Of a stretch of 64,000 nt of DNA, positions 9,549-18,311 are shown piece after piece; positions within the stretch are counted from its first letter, which is position 1; the number at the start of each line of letters is the position of its first letter. The stretch is from Pectinophora gossypiella. Its lineage: Eukaryota > Arthropoda > Insecta > Lepidoptera > Gelechiidae. Made by a program: the position numbers and the translations under genes. Location of the stretch: the NCBI RefSeq assembly GCF_024362695.1, contig NC_065426.1, forward strand, positions 9,640,236 to 9,704,235. Direction: 5' to 3'. Below the pieces are notes generated by a model. That model was not told the origin of the DNA. It did not search any database and saw nothing but the letters and a program-made list of their open reading frames with translations.

Positions 9549-9774
9549 CGCCTTGCTTTTCTTTATTTTTACGTGGCCTGTAAAGTCCCACATTTTCTTC
9601 CCCGCTCTGTGGTATATGAAGAATTGATCGAAATAGCATTTTCAAATCTCGAAGGACGTAATTGGTGTTTCACATTTTTCCTTAAGGGGAAGGTCGAAAG
9701 GTCGGGGTTCGATTTCCCTTTAACGTAGGTAGTCCAGAAGGATCGAGAGATGAGAGGTTTGGAGGAAAAGGTCA

Positions 9775-9918
9775 CATGGCTAACATCAAACGTAGGTCTA
9801 CGTAATGAAAAATAAAAAAAAACGCATTTCACAACAACAAAAAGCTCACGACTATATCCCAATTGGGGTAGTCAGAGGTACATACATCTATCGCAAGATA
9901 TACTACGTGAGGCGTGGG
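9775..9918. repeat. Repeat P, direct copy 1
   Basis: TGGCTAACATCAAACGTAGG through GCTCACGACTATATCCCAAT, TTGGGGTAGTCAGAG to GAGGCGTGGGTA. A second, diverged direct copy is at 10168-10306, with a MITE-G between them. Confidence 0.6.
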
Positions 9919-9920
9919 TA

Positions 9921-10165
9921 CGGTCACGAGTACTAATATGTATACACTTTGCAACCATGTCACATTAACTTTTTTGACAAATTAACACTTTCAAGCACAG
10001 AACGTCTAATGACGTTCCGATTCCAAGGTGTCATATTACCTATTATGAACCATCAATGACCCATGATCTCTGTCCGTGAAAGGGTTAAACCGTAATCCTC
10101 ATTAAATGTCAAATATGTTAGTGCGACAGGGTTCTAAAGTGGGTACATGATATTGCTCATGACTG
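9921..10165. mobile_element. MITE-G copy 2, split by MITE-H
   Basis: TA-flanked (9919-9920, 10166-10167). Ends CGGTCACGAGTA and (inverted) CAGTCATGAGCA. The middle is interrupted exactly at a TTAA by a MITE-H, which accounts for its length over the usual 142 bp. Confidence 0.8.
9986..10084. mobile_element. MITE-H copy 1 (TTAA-flanked, 99 bp)
   Basis: TTAA at 9982-9985 and 10085-10088. Ends CACTTTCAAGCACAGA and (inverted) CCCTTTCACGGACAGA. An internal hairpin GAACGTC TAAT GACGTTC. TTAA target with short terminal repeats is the piggyBac signature; the superfamily is inferred from that alone. Confidence 0.8.
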
Positions 10166-10167
10166 TA

Positions 10168-10306
10168 CACGTGGCTAACATAAAGAGTAAGTCTATGTAA
10201 TGAAAAAAAAAAAATCTCAACAACATTAAGCTCACGACTATATCGCAATTGGGGTAGTCAGAGGTACATCTATCGCAAGAAGATCTACGTGAGTCTTGGG
10301 TACTTA
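10168..10306. repeat. Repeat P, direct copy 2
   Basis: CGTGGCTAACATAAAGAGTA to GAGTCTTGGGTAC, aligned with 9775-9918 over nearly its whole length. The two copies differ by many substitutions, so the duplication is old. Confidence 0.6.
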
Positions 10307-10432
10307 CCACGCGTCACCGAGCTTACTACCTATTCACTAACTGAATTACTTTTGCTTTGTACTAGGAAAATAGAATTACTAACATTATTCTACAAAGAAG
10401 AAGAAATATAAATGCATGAATTGGATCGTGTA

Positions 10433-10574
10433 CGGTCACGAGCATTAATATGTATACACTTTGGTACCATGTCACATTAACTTTTTTGACAAATTGAACT
10501 GTAAGTCTCACTAAATGTCAAATATGTTAGTGCGACAGAGTCCTAAAGTGGGTACATTATATTGCTTATGACTG
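10433..10574. mobile_element. MITE-G copy 3
   Basis: 142 bp, flanked by TA. Ends CGGTCACGAGCA and (inverted) CAGTCATAAGCA. Uninterrupted, so it shows the empty site used by MITE-H in copy 2. Confidence 0.8.
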
Positions 10575-10576
10575 TA

Positions 10577-10836
10577 CTAGGTTCGAAAGATAAATTATGA
10601 AATTCTGATTACCAAATAAAGACAGATCTACTTGTAGAACTAATGAAAAACATTTTCTATTTTCTATTTAACTTATTTGTCAAGAAAAACTTAATAATAA
10701 GTTCGACTTTTTATCACGTTTTTTTAGACGTCACAGTGTGTTTTTTCATACAAATTCCATAGTAAATTTGTGTTTTGAAGTTTAGTAAAAAGTAACTGAT
10801 TTGACTAGTTGGAAATTAGCTTATTGTAAACGAAAT
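10577..10836 (+). mobile_element. Element T, near-complete
   Basis: AAGATAAATTATGAAATTCT, AAATAAAGACAGATCTACTT, ATCACGTTTTTTTAGACGTC, ACAAATTCCATAGTAAATTT and TTTAGTAAAAAGTAACTGAT, ending GGAAATTAGCTTATTG. This is the uninterrupted counterpart of the copy at 18035-18840. Confidence 0.55.
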
Positions 10837-10843
10837 AAAGGCA

Positions 10844-11200
10844 ATGGTGTCTTATAAGGAAGTCAGAGAATTGGCCTTTGATAGACAAGAATGGAGTGTG
10901 CTACACCGCAACCCCAATACCGACCCCGCCGACGCGGTCGACCATTTCCCTCAATCAGCGCTAATCGCTATCGGTCGATTAATTCTTTTAAATATTTTTC
11001 CTCTCAGACGACGCCCTGAGCCGAGGTTCGCGCCCAACTGGGCACCCTCAGGCCTGTTGTCTTAAACATTGCACCGGGTGAGAGCCTTCAGCGCTCCCCA
11101 TTTGTCCGGCCTAGTAGTTAATGCCATCTGCGGCAAATCTACAATGAGTCACGTCAAAAAAAAAGCTACACTGACAAGAGCGTGGCTCTTAAATTAATGT
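10844..11200 (+). pseudogene. LINE-R C-terminus, interrupted by retroposon-D
   Basis: 10844-10908 reads VSYKEVRELAFDRQEWSVLH, the last codons of the RTE-like polyprotein. The matching end, ACAAGAGCGTGGCTCTTAAA, resumes at 11174. The DNA between is a poly-A retroposon flanked by GCTACACCG / GCTACACTG. Confidence 0.75.
10909..11164 (+). mobile_element. Retroposon-D, 5'-truncated, nested in LINE-R
   Basis: Target duplication GCTACACCG (10900-10908) and GCTACACTG (11165-11173). The body runs from CAACCCCAATACCGACCCCG to GAGTCACGTC plus an A-run. The target lies in the LINE-R tail, so D arrived later. Confidence 0.8.
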
Positions 11201-11399
11201 GTGAAAGAAACGGCAGTAAACTTTGTTAAGATTGCATTTGCGCATGACAAGTTGAGATTAAATCTCGCGCACATCATGACAAAGAAAAGTAAATCTTAGT
11301 GCAAATATGTAGTAGTTAAGTACTGAATAAGACTGAATGCCACGCGAAACGCATCTTTAACGACGTCGTAAACACACATAAACATAAACATAACCTACA

Positions 11400-11560
11400 T
11401 ACATACGTACATACATAAACTCACGCCTATTTCTCACCGGGGTAAGCAGAGACTATGGAATTACAATTGCTTCGATCCTGACACACTTCTCTTGCTTCCT
11501 CCACATTCATCAATCGTTTCATACAAGCACGCCTGTTCGGTACGCACGCTAGGCATGGTA
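11400..11560 (-). mobile_element. LINE-C 3' end, minus strand
   Basis: ATACATAAACTCACGCCTAT, AAGCAGAGACTATGGAATTA, TTGCTTCGATCCTGACACAC and TCCTCCACATTCATCAATCG. On the minus strand the last two encode part of the LINE-C C-terminus. 11201-11399 before it has no recognised feature. Confidence 0.6.
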
Positions 11561-11564
11561 GGTA

Positions 11565-11706
11565 CAGTTATGAGCAATATCATGTACCCACTTTAGAACT
11601 CTGTCGCACTATCATATTTGACATTTAATGAGACTTACGGTTTATTTTTCAAAAAAAGTTAATGCGACATGGTTTCAAAGTGTATACATATTAGTACTCG
11701 TGACCG
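11565..11706. mobile_element. MITE-G copy 4
   Basis: 142 bp, TA on both sides. Ends CAGTTATGAGCA and (inverted) CGGTCACGAGTA. Confidence 0.8.
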
Positions 11707-11812
11707 TACAGTAGTCCTAGTATAGAACAAAAAAATATAAGTTTGAAAAGTAAAACCCGACTACGGAAAAAATACGCTCTAAAAAGTATGAAACAAGAAC
11801 ATATATTCTTTT

Positions 11813-11880
11813 TTTATCTTTGATGGGTTTGATCTTGGCCCCAGACTTGCGCGAAGGCATTGACGAGGCCTAAGACAACA
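11813..11880 (+). repeat. Repeat K fragment
   Basis: TTTGATGGGTTTGATCTTGG, CCCCAGACTTGCGCGAAGGC, ATTGACGAGGCCTAAGA: the start of repeat K (also 20763, 34719, 51720). Probably a LINE 3' region. Confidence 0.55.
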
Positions 11881-12004
11881 AGTAACAATCCTATATATTC
11901 TTATTTACAGCTTATTATTTTCTTATTTAGTTTATAATTATATAAGTACGTAAAGGAAGTATATTTTATTATTATTATAGCCTTTTAATTATATTTTATA
12001 TCAT

Positions 12005-12175
12005 TATTCCATTAGTTTTGTGACTGTTCTCATCAAGTTCTATCTCTACAATCCGTTATTTGAGGTATCCTGCGATTGGCGAACAAACATTGTAGGTAAT
12101 TACTGTAATTACTCTTTCTTAATTTAGTAAGCTGTTGGTTGTCCTCAATAAAAATGAAATAAAATAAATAAAATT
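12005..12175 (+). mobile_element. LINE 3' tail
   Basis: TAAGCTGTTGGTTGTCCTCA followed by AATAAAAATGAAATAAAATA and A-rich sequence. A similar tail (GAGCTGTTGTTAACCTGAAT AAATAAA) ends at 50853. Coding part not visible. Confidence 0.4.
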
Positions 12176-12384
12176 ACTGTAATAGAGTTCTACTCAATAA
12201 CTGAGGTACATAATACTGTTCCTTCAAGCTATATGCCTTTCGGGGTAAGCAGTGAGTACTTTGCATTATTTATTGTCAGTTCATAAATTCTTTACAAAAA
12301 TCTTTATTGCGCGTACTTCAAAGAAAATAAAGTTAAAAGTATTTATTTTTAGAGGATGCCTCAGCGACAATAAAAACTTATATA

Positions 12385-12450
12385 AAATGCCCAACAGTGA
12401 GGAGGCCTATGCCCAACGGTGGGACGTATATAGGCTGTTTATGTTAAAGG
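12385..12450 (+). mobile_element. SINE-B / LINE tail fragment
   Basis: GAGGAGGCCTATGCCCAACG then GTGGGACGTATATAGGCTGT. Its reading EEAYAQRWDVYRLF keeps the LINE C-terminal codons from which the SINE tail appears to derive. Confidence 0.6.
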
Positions 12451-12500
12451 ACAGAAAAAAATAAGTAAAATGTAACTGCAATACTAAAATATAAAAATTA

Positions 12501-12539
12501 CGAAACGAAACGAAACGGAACGACGAACGAAACGAAACC
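12501..12539. repeat. CGAAA simple repeat
   Basis: Seven to eight imperfect CGAAA units. 12540-12799 around it is otherwise featureless. Confidence 0.8.
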
Positions 12540-12853
12540 ACTATTCTTGGTTGAATATAGGAATTACGAATTCCATAACCCTTTGAAAGGAACAACCACA
12601 GTTCTAAATTCAAACAAAAGTTATCAGCATGTCTCTCGAAATGCGTTTCCCCGATGCATTTGAATATAAAGAGTTATTTCGGTCATTCACTGAAACGGCG
12701 GCAATCGTTAAATCGTTCCGCGAAGCTTTCTCGGCCGATTCACTCGAACTGATTACAGAATAGGAACTCATAGGATGTTTAAATATAGAACAATTTCAGT
12801 AACATACATGTCACGCCTCACACCTATTTCCCACCGACGTAAGCAGAGGCTAT

Positions 12854-13354
12854 CTTCTATCGTGTGGGTTGTAAAGTGGAGTACCATCCAGCGCCGTCTT
12901 AAACTGGCTGGGGCCCTTGGGCACACAAGAATTTGGGGCCCTTTTTGAAAATAAAGAAAGCGAATTGGAAAGTAAAAAAGAAAAACACTTACATTTTTAT
13001 TAAGCACCTATGAACCCATTTATAGGTAATCAAATACAGCATAGGTTTTTTGTTTTATGGAAAAGTCGCAGTCATCGGTAATATAATGGCGTAGTAATAT
13101 GCCTTGTAATCTAACCTGATAAGAATCCTGATGTGAAAAAAGTGTAATGTGCCCGACAAAAATGTTTTGAGAATAAACGTGTGAGAGAAATTGTGGATCC
13201 TTCGGGGCCCCCTAGAATGGGGCCCCTGGGCACGGGCCCCGTGTGCCCTTATGGTGAAGACGGTAGTACCAACCCCATCAACCCTGGTGTCAGGGTTACT
13301 ATTGAGCCGCCAAAGGCCCCTGACATGGCTCATGTAACGCAGGGACGCATGTGT
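12854..13354 (-). mobile_element. SINE-A (truncated), itself split by a MITE
   Basis: The tail CTTCTATCGTGTGGGTTGTA stops at 12880 and resumes at 13266 with ACCAACCCCATCAACCCTGG, CAGGGTTACTATTGAGCCGC. It lacks the head and central domain. The enclosing 12-bp target duplication fixes its limits. Confidence 0.7.
12889..13265. mobile_element. hAT-like MITE, 377 bp
   Basis: Starts CAGCGCCGTCTTAAAC and ends GGTGAAGACGGTA (inverted TACCGTCTTCACC). It is flanked by an 8-bp duplication GTACCATC / GTACCAAC (12881-12888, 13266-13273), the hAT hallmark. GC-rich GGGGCCC motifs lie near both ends. No transposase. Confidence 0.65.
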
Positions 13355-13406
13355 AGCAGAGACTATGGAATTCCGTTTGCTCTTGTTTCCTCCACAACAA
13401 CATAAA

Positions 13407-13424
13407 GGGGGGGGGGGGGGGGGG
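13407..13424. repeat. Poly-G run, 18 nt
   Basis: Eighteen G between a LINE-C fragment and repeat U. In other U copies this spot is CCTCACCCCCC (opposite strand), so the run probably expanded from there. Confidence 0.9.
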
Positions 13425-13510
13425 TGAGGTAGGCGTCCGATACGAATTGGTGCGGGGCGAAGTTACCGTTCTATACGTAGTATTATTCTTTATCCTACAG
13501 TTACACGTGT
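13425..13510 (-). repeat. Repeat U fragment
   Basis: TGAGGTAGGCGTCCGATACG, GAAGTTACCGTTCTATACGT, AGTATTATTCTTTATCCTA. The same order occurs at 49518 and, inverted, at 59205 and 59938. 13511-13790 following it shows nothing recognisable. Confidence 0.5.
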
Positions 13511-13807
13511 TACACCGGTCACATAAACGTTAACTTGTGCGTCATAGAACATTTTATCGGTAAATATATTATTATCGAGTGTTATATTGACATAATGCCG
13601 GAAAGGAAGGCTTAAGCAAATAAAAGGAAATGGTAACTTACACATGCTTAAAAGATAAAATTCAAATAAAAGATAAAGTTAAGTGCTGATGCTGTTTACC
13701 GTCTCAGGCGTCGTAAAATATAAAAAGAGATTGTGTTCTTCTAACCATGATGGACTAAGTATCTGTATGGACAATAAACCAAAAAGAAAAGGTTACCAAA
13801 TAACATG

Positions 13808-14095
13808 TACTGGAGGTCCGGGTTCGATTCCCGATAGCGACACTGTCGAAAATCACTTTGTGAGAATCACATAGGTGTCTGATAAAGTCCATCGGTCCCG
13901 GTTACTAGCCTAAGTGCCTCCTGGTAGATCCGCACTGGAGTAGCGCGGTGGAGTATGCTCCATACAGGGGTATGTTATACCGGTTGATTGAGGGGAGCTG
14001 GCACAGGCCAGCTCCCCTCAATCAACACATACACAGTCCAGTCCGGTCCGGTGGACACAGGTCCAGCAGTGGGACGTATAAAGGCTGTTTATGTT
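13808..14095 (+). mobile_element. SINE-B with snap-back duplication in tail
   Basis: B-box region GGTCCGGGTTCGATTCCCGA, decayed centre, GCACTGGAGTAGCGCGGTGG, then a perfect 20-bp inverted repeat (13983-14002 and 14007-14026, spacer ACAG), then CCAGCAGTGGGACGTATAAA. Normal copies have only one arm of this palindrome. Confidence 0.75.
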
Positions 14096-14149
14096 ATGTA
14101 ACATAACGTGACATAGCTAAAGTCTGTAGACTGCAGTTGTCATAATATA

Positions 14150-15780
14150 CACTTCTCATCAAAAAAATCGAAACACCTTGCAAGTTTACGTTTTGTCAGG
14201 ATTATCAGAAAAATGTGTACATTTAGGAATAAATGTTAAATGTCGTTTAATAGTGAGTAATATGAGCTTATCAAATCTTAATGTTAATGTTCTAAAATGA
14301 ATTTTTCATAGGTTTCGTATTTTGTTAAATGAGTCATTTTTATTCCGTATGGAGTATAAAGGAACTGGATAAAACAACACACGTAAATGAAAAAAAAAGC
14401 TAAAAAACGTTTATTTAATAACTTGTATTCCCTCCCCGAGCTCTAATTACTGCTTCCATACGGTTCTTCATCGATCGGATGAGAGTCACGATCACATGCT
14501 GTGGTATATTGTCCCATTCCTCTTGGATTGCATCTTGCAGCTGGCTAAGTGTTTCTGGGGCAGGATCTCTTGCTCGAATTCGTCTCTTTAATTCATCCCA
14601 CAGATGTTCAATGGGATTCATGTCCGGGCTTCTTGCTGGCCATTCCATAATAGAGATATCGACTTCGTTAAGATAATCTCGTACGACGCCCGCGGTGTGA
14701 GCCCTAGCATTGTCGTGCATGAATATGAAGCCGTTGCCAATAAAATGTGCATAGGGCCTCACATGAGGCTCGAGACACTCTTCGACGTACCGATGACAGT
14801 TTAGTGCAGGCAGACGTGGCCCAGACACGAAAGCAAGCTCTGTCTTACCGTCGGCGCTGATTCCTCCCCAAACCGTCCACGAACCGCCACCATAGCTGAC
14901 CTTTTCTTCAATGCAGCATTGTGCATAGCGTTCTCCGTCTCTTCTGTAGACCTTGTTCCTTCCGTCGTTACCATACAGCATAATTTTACACTCATCAGAA
15001 AAGAGAACTTTGCTCCACTGTAGGTATGACCAATTTAGGTGCTCACGTGCAAAGTTAAGGCGCGCTCTTCGATGGTCTGCAGTTAATTTCGGCCCATTTG
15101 CTGGCTTATGCGGTACCAGTCCACGATCCTTCAACCTTCTTCTAATTGTAGAGTCACTTACAGCCACCCTTCGTATAACACGAAGCCGCTGCTGCAGTTG
15201 AAAAGCGTTAAGGCGTCGATTTCTTAAAGAAGTTGTTACAATAAATCGATCATCTCGCTCAGAAGTGACCCTATTCCTGCCAGATCCTGAACGGCGCGTG
15301 AACAAACCAGTCTCCCGATAACGTTAATAGACTCTATGAACAGATGACAGGCTTAGATGCAGTCTTGCAGCCACAACACGCTGACTAAGGCCAGAATCCA
15401 GCAATGCCACAACTTGGGCGGCTTCTGTGGGCGAAGTATCCATACGTTTTAGAAAAAAAACCTTTTTTCAGACGTCCCAAAGTCACAGTATTGAAATAAA
15501 AAACAAAAAGTTTAAGGATAGGCGCCAATTTTTAGTTTTTAAACGCTAAATGTACTCCAACCCTAAACACACATTTGTCTCAAAACAGTGATTCATTTCG
15601 TTTATAAGATAAACAAATGAAATTCTAATTTTGAATTTAGAATTTTCGCTTAGTACTGTAATGGCCAAACTGCCAGCTATACATTTATGTATTTTTTTTC
15701 ATCGTATGAATTCTTTTTTGTGTTAAATTCGGACAGAAACAATGAAAACGGAAGTGTTTCGATTTTTTTGATGAGAAGTG
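14150..15780 (-). mobile_element. Tc1-family transposon, 1,631 bp
   Basis: Terminal repeats are identical for 27 bp (CACTTCTCATCAAAAAAATC then GAAACAC), flanked by TA at 14148-14149 and 15781-15782. A single transposase frame fills the minus strand. Both ends are intact and the only visible coding lesion is one nonsense codon, so this is the youngest-looking DNA transposon in the window. It sits between a SINE-B tail and fold-back S. Confidence 0.95.
14415..15443 (-). pseudogene. Tc1-family (DD34E) transposase, one nonsense codon
   Basis: Cut-and-paste transposase acting in the nucleus on the flanking terminal repeats. The ATG at 15443 gives a 342-codon frame, close to the usual Tc1 length. 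Residues 1-100: paired-type helix-turn-helix DNA-binding region (for example GLSQRVVAARLHLS; VSDSTIRRRLKDRGLVP). Catalytic core: D150 in FSDEC, D244 in HDNARAH, E279 in NPIEHLWDELK, with 34 residues between the last two; WGGIS at about 192. Codon 40 is TAA (15324-15326), inside the first helix-turn-helix, with the frame open on either side. A TTG-initiated product from 15305 would have 296 residues, lacking that domain. An AATAAA overlaps the stop codon at 14415. Inactive as read unless the stop is a sequencing error. Confidence 0.93.
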
Positions 15781-15789
15781 TATAATAAC

Positions 15790-16010
15790 TGTAATGCATA
15801 GGTAGCTCTGTGGCTGATCTGTTCTTGCCGAAAGACGTACTGTCTACTTAATTCTGTCGGGTTATTGGTCAATGTAAAATTTTTAGACGGTTGTTTTAGA
15901 TTTCTGCTTAAAATTGACGTGTATTCCATAAATTTATATAGATATATAAGAAAATGACAGGTATAGCTTAAAATAAAATTAGATGGCGTCTGCAGGCATT
16001 AGCACCATTA
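15790..16010 (-). mobile_element. Fold-back S copy
   Basis: TTAATTCTGTCGGGTTATTG, TTAGATTTCTGCTTAAAATT, GACGTGTATTCCATAAATTT, AAATGACAGGTATAGCTTAA, ending GTCTGCAGGCATTAGCACC. It lies 3' of the Tc1 element. 16011-16319 beyond it shows nothing recognisable. Confidence 0.55.
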
Positions 16011-16319
16011 AGTTACATTCTCTATAACACACGTTGTAAGCTTCACTTAGCTCACGTCCAAACGTGTTTACAATCCATATTGATAAAGATACCAGTAAAA
16101 TTCCTTTTAGCTTTCAAATACAAGCTGCAGAAGGGTTTGTATGATCGCATTTATATCAGCACAAGCTTTTACGTTACCTTGATGGTATTGGTACGAGCAG
16201 GGAACGAACCTTTGACTTTAAACGGCAAACGAGCTCATTCAACTTACTGCACTTAGAATGCATATTTTATACATGAAATGTTTATAGTCACAGTGAAATG
16301 TTTACAGTCAGATACAGTC

Positions 16320-16410
16320 ATTGTGGTTTGTTTCACCGACTTGCTTCTTCGGGAAGCGTCGGTTCAAACCCTGGTACCGAACTTGCACCAATGAGTTATT
16401 AATTAATCTT
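16320..16410 (+). repeat. Repeat X (tRNA-like B box)
   Basis: TTGCTTCTTCGGGAAGCGTC then GGTTCAAACCCTGGTACCGA. A related piece is at 42398-42475. The GGTTCRAACCC word is a pol III B-box, so X is probably another SINE head. It hosts a SINE-A insertion at 16411. Confidence 0.4.
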
Positions 16411-16737
16411 CTTCTTCTTATCGTGTGGGTTGTGAGGTGGAATACTAGCCTCATCAACCCTAGTGTCAGGGTTATGATGGAGCCGCCAAAGACCCCTGAC
16501 ATGGCTCATGTAACGACTATTTACTTACTTCAGTAAATAGTAACCGGGACCAACGGCTTAACGTGCCTTCCGAAGCACGGATCATCTTACTTTCGGACAA
16601 TCAGGTGATCAGCCTGTAATGTCCTAACCAAACTGGGGATCACAAAGTGATTTTTGTGATATCTCCCCACCGGGATTCGAACCCGGGGCCTCCGGATCGT
16701 GAGTCCAACGCTCAACCACTGGACCACAGAGGCCTTC
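16411..16737 (-). mobile_element. SINE-A, full length
   Basis: Flanked by a perfect 13-bp duplication ATTAATTAATCTT (16398-16410, 16738-16750). Minus-strand order: head GGCCTCTGTGGTCCAGTGGT, B-box GGTTCGAATCCCGG, ATCACTTTGTGATCCCCAGT, central domain, CTGACACTAGGGTTGATGAG, tail CGATAAGAAGAAG. A reference copy for the family. Confidence 0.9.
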
Positions 16738-16754
16738 ATTAATTAATCTTAAGT

Positions 16755-16930
16755 GTAGATTTCACTTACACAGTTGGCTCGCCCATTATAGACGGCTACA
16801 CGGCTCACCACCTATCACGTCGGTCCAACAGAAAGCTCGGTGCGGTGTGGGTACTTAGTTCATCTTACGACAATCTGTGTGTCGGTTTTAACGACATTCC
16901 AGGGAATATAAACAGCTGTACGCAATCTAC
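16755..16930 (-). repeat. Repeat P/Q fragment, minus strand
   Basis: Inverted relative to 17433-17935 (GTGGTGAGCCGTATCGCCGT type sequence): GCCCATTATAGACGGCTACA, CGGCTCACCACCTATCACGT. CATTCCAGGGAATATAAACA recalls 4740. Confidence 0.45.
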
Positions 16931-17044
16931 GTTTGGCTTACTACGAAGTTCCAATACCGCAAAAAAAATTAAACTACTTTTATTTTCCTTTTTTGATTTT
17001 GAATCTATGATTTTTATGTTTTTTTATGATTTTGATTTTTTTTC

Positions 17045-17160
17045 GATTGATGAATGTGGCGGCAGCAAGAGAAGTGCGTATGTCAGGATCGAAGCAAATA
17101 TAATTCTATAGTCTCTGCTTTTCTCAGTGGGAAATAGGCGTGAATTTATGTATGTATGTA
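17045..17160 (+). mobile_element. LINE-C 3' end
   Basis: GAATGTGGCGGCAGCAAGAG, TCAGGATCGAAGCAAATATA, ATAGTCTCTGCTTTTCTCAG, GGCGTGAATTTATGTATGTA. Ends in an ATGT repeat, the LINE-C tail. 17161-17432 after it is AT-rich with only a LINE-like AAATAAATAAATAAA (17370). Confidence 0.6.
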
Positions 17161-17432
17161 TTTTTATTCACTTCTAGGCCAACATATTATATGGATTTTC
17201 ATTCAAATCCTTTTGGTAACAATATTTGTCTAATATATACACATTTTTTATCATTTTGAACTCTTTATCTATATTGCGATAAAAGTACACCATGATATTA
17301 TCAATAAGTATAACATTTTGACAAAGTTACATTTCGTCGTCTTGTAGTAAAAATCAGGTAAGCGCCTTTTAAATAAATAAATAAAATTGTTTATTTCGGA
17401 TCAACAAATTTTGAAAAAAAAAAAGAAAAAAA

Positions 17433-17935
17433 GAACATAAGCCCACCACTATAATTCCCAATTCGGGTAGTCAGAGGTAAGGTACATCCATCGCAAGATG
17501 AACTAAGTACCCATACCTCACCGAGCTTACTGTTAGACCACGTGATAGGTAATTGCTCTAGAGCAATAAGGCCGCCCAAATTGTACTGTATATGAAATTT
17601 AACCGGGTAAAATAGACCCGGGTAAAATAGATCCGGGTGAAAATGGTATATTATCTCGTGGATTCAGAACGTTTCACTTTGTTGCGTGGACTATATTCTT
17701 TGTTTGGAACTGACTATTGAAATTGCATGCATTTTATGCTGTTTCTATGAAGTTGATTGTAAATGTTTGCTCTAGAGCAATAAGGCCGCCCAAATTGTAC
17801 TGTATTCATGTGTTATGTCTGATTGTTGTAATTTAGTTCTGTGCAATAAAGTATATTTGATTTGATTTGATAGGTGGTGAGCCGTATCGCCGTCTACAAT
17901 CAATGTGTTAGTTAAAACGACATGCATACATTATA
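17433..17935 (+). repeat. Repeat P, split by a LINE 3' end
   Basis: 17433-17550 (CCACCACTATAATTCCCAAT ... GTTAGACCACGTGATAGGT) continues at 17876 (GGTGAGCCGTATCGCCGTCT). The interruption is bounded by TGATAGGT at 17543-17550 and 17868-17875. Confidence 0.65.
17551..17867 (+). mobile_element. LINE 3' end with internal direct repeat
   Basis: Ends GTGCAATAAAGTATATTTGA then TTTGATT, the usual tail of a lepidopteran LINE. The block TGCTCTAGAGCAATAAGGCC with GCCCAAATTGTACTGTAT occurs twice (17554 and 17768). The target duplication TGATAGGT shows insertion as a short 5'-truncated copy. Confidence 0.65.
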
Positions 17936-18034
17936 CATAAACTCATGCATATTTCCTACCGGACTAAGCAGAGACTGTGGAATTCTATTTGCTTCAATTC
18001 CAACTTGCTTGCTTCCTCCACTTCTATCAATTAG
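17936..18034 (-). mobile_element. LINE-C 3' end, minus strand
   Basis: ACTCATGCATATTTCCTACC, TAAGCAGAGACTGTGGAATT, TTGCTTGCTTCCTCCACTTC, diverged. Confidence 0.55.
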
Positions 18035-18164
18035 CTAGTTTCCTAGGTCAAAGATAAATTATGAAATTCTGATTACTAAATAAAGACAGATCTAAAGGTG
18101 ACAAAAACGTTTTCTTTTTTCAATTTAACTTAACAAAAAATTAATAATAAATCAAATCAAATCA

Positions 18165-18229
18165 AATATACTTTATTGCACACAAATACAAAACAAATTA
18201 ACACAGATGATGAAATAAATGATGATGTA
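18165..18229 (-). mobile_element. LINE tail nested in element T
   Basis: AATCAAATCAAATCAAATAT followed by ACTTTATTGCACACAAATAC: an inverted GTGCAATAAAGTATATTTGA-type tail, only about 65 bp long. Confidence 0.6.
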
Positions 18230-18311
18230 ATAAGTGCGACATTTTGTCACGTTTTTTCTGTGTGACGTCACAGGTTGCTTTTTCATACAATTTCCATAGT
18301 AGTTTCGTAAA

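Larger units (their letters stand above)
12800..13405 (-). mobile_element. LINE-C fragment split by SINE-A
   Basis: 12800-12853 (CACACCTATTTCCCACCGAC, AAGCAGAGGCTAT) continues at 13355-13405 (AGCAGAGACTATGGAATTCC, TTGTTTCCTCCAC). The split is bounded by a 12-bp duplication AGCAGAGRCTAT at 12842-12853 and 13355-13366. Confidence 0.65.

Noticed and set aside
14479..15201. Plus-strand open frames across the Tc1 element
   Set aside because: They are shadows of the minus-strand transposase, which has the catalytic motifs.
16411..16737. tRNA gene from the A- and B-box-like words
   Set aside because: The same head recurs many times fused to a SINE body with target duplications, and the cloverleaf is not preserved.
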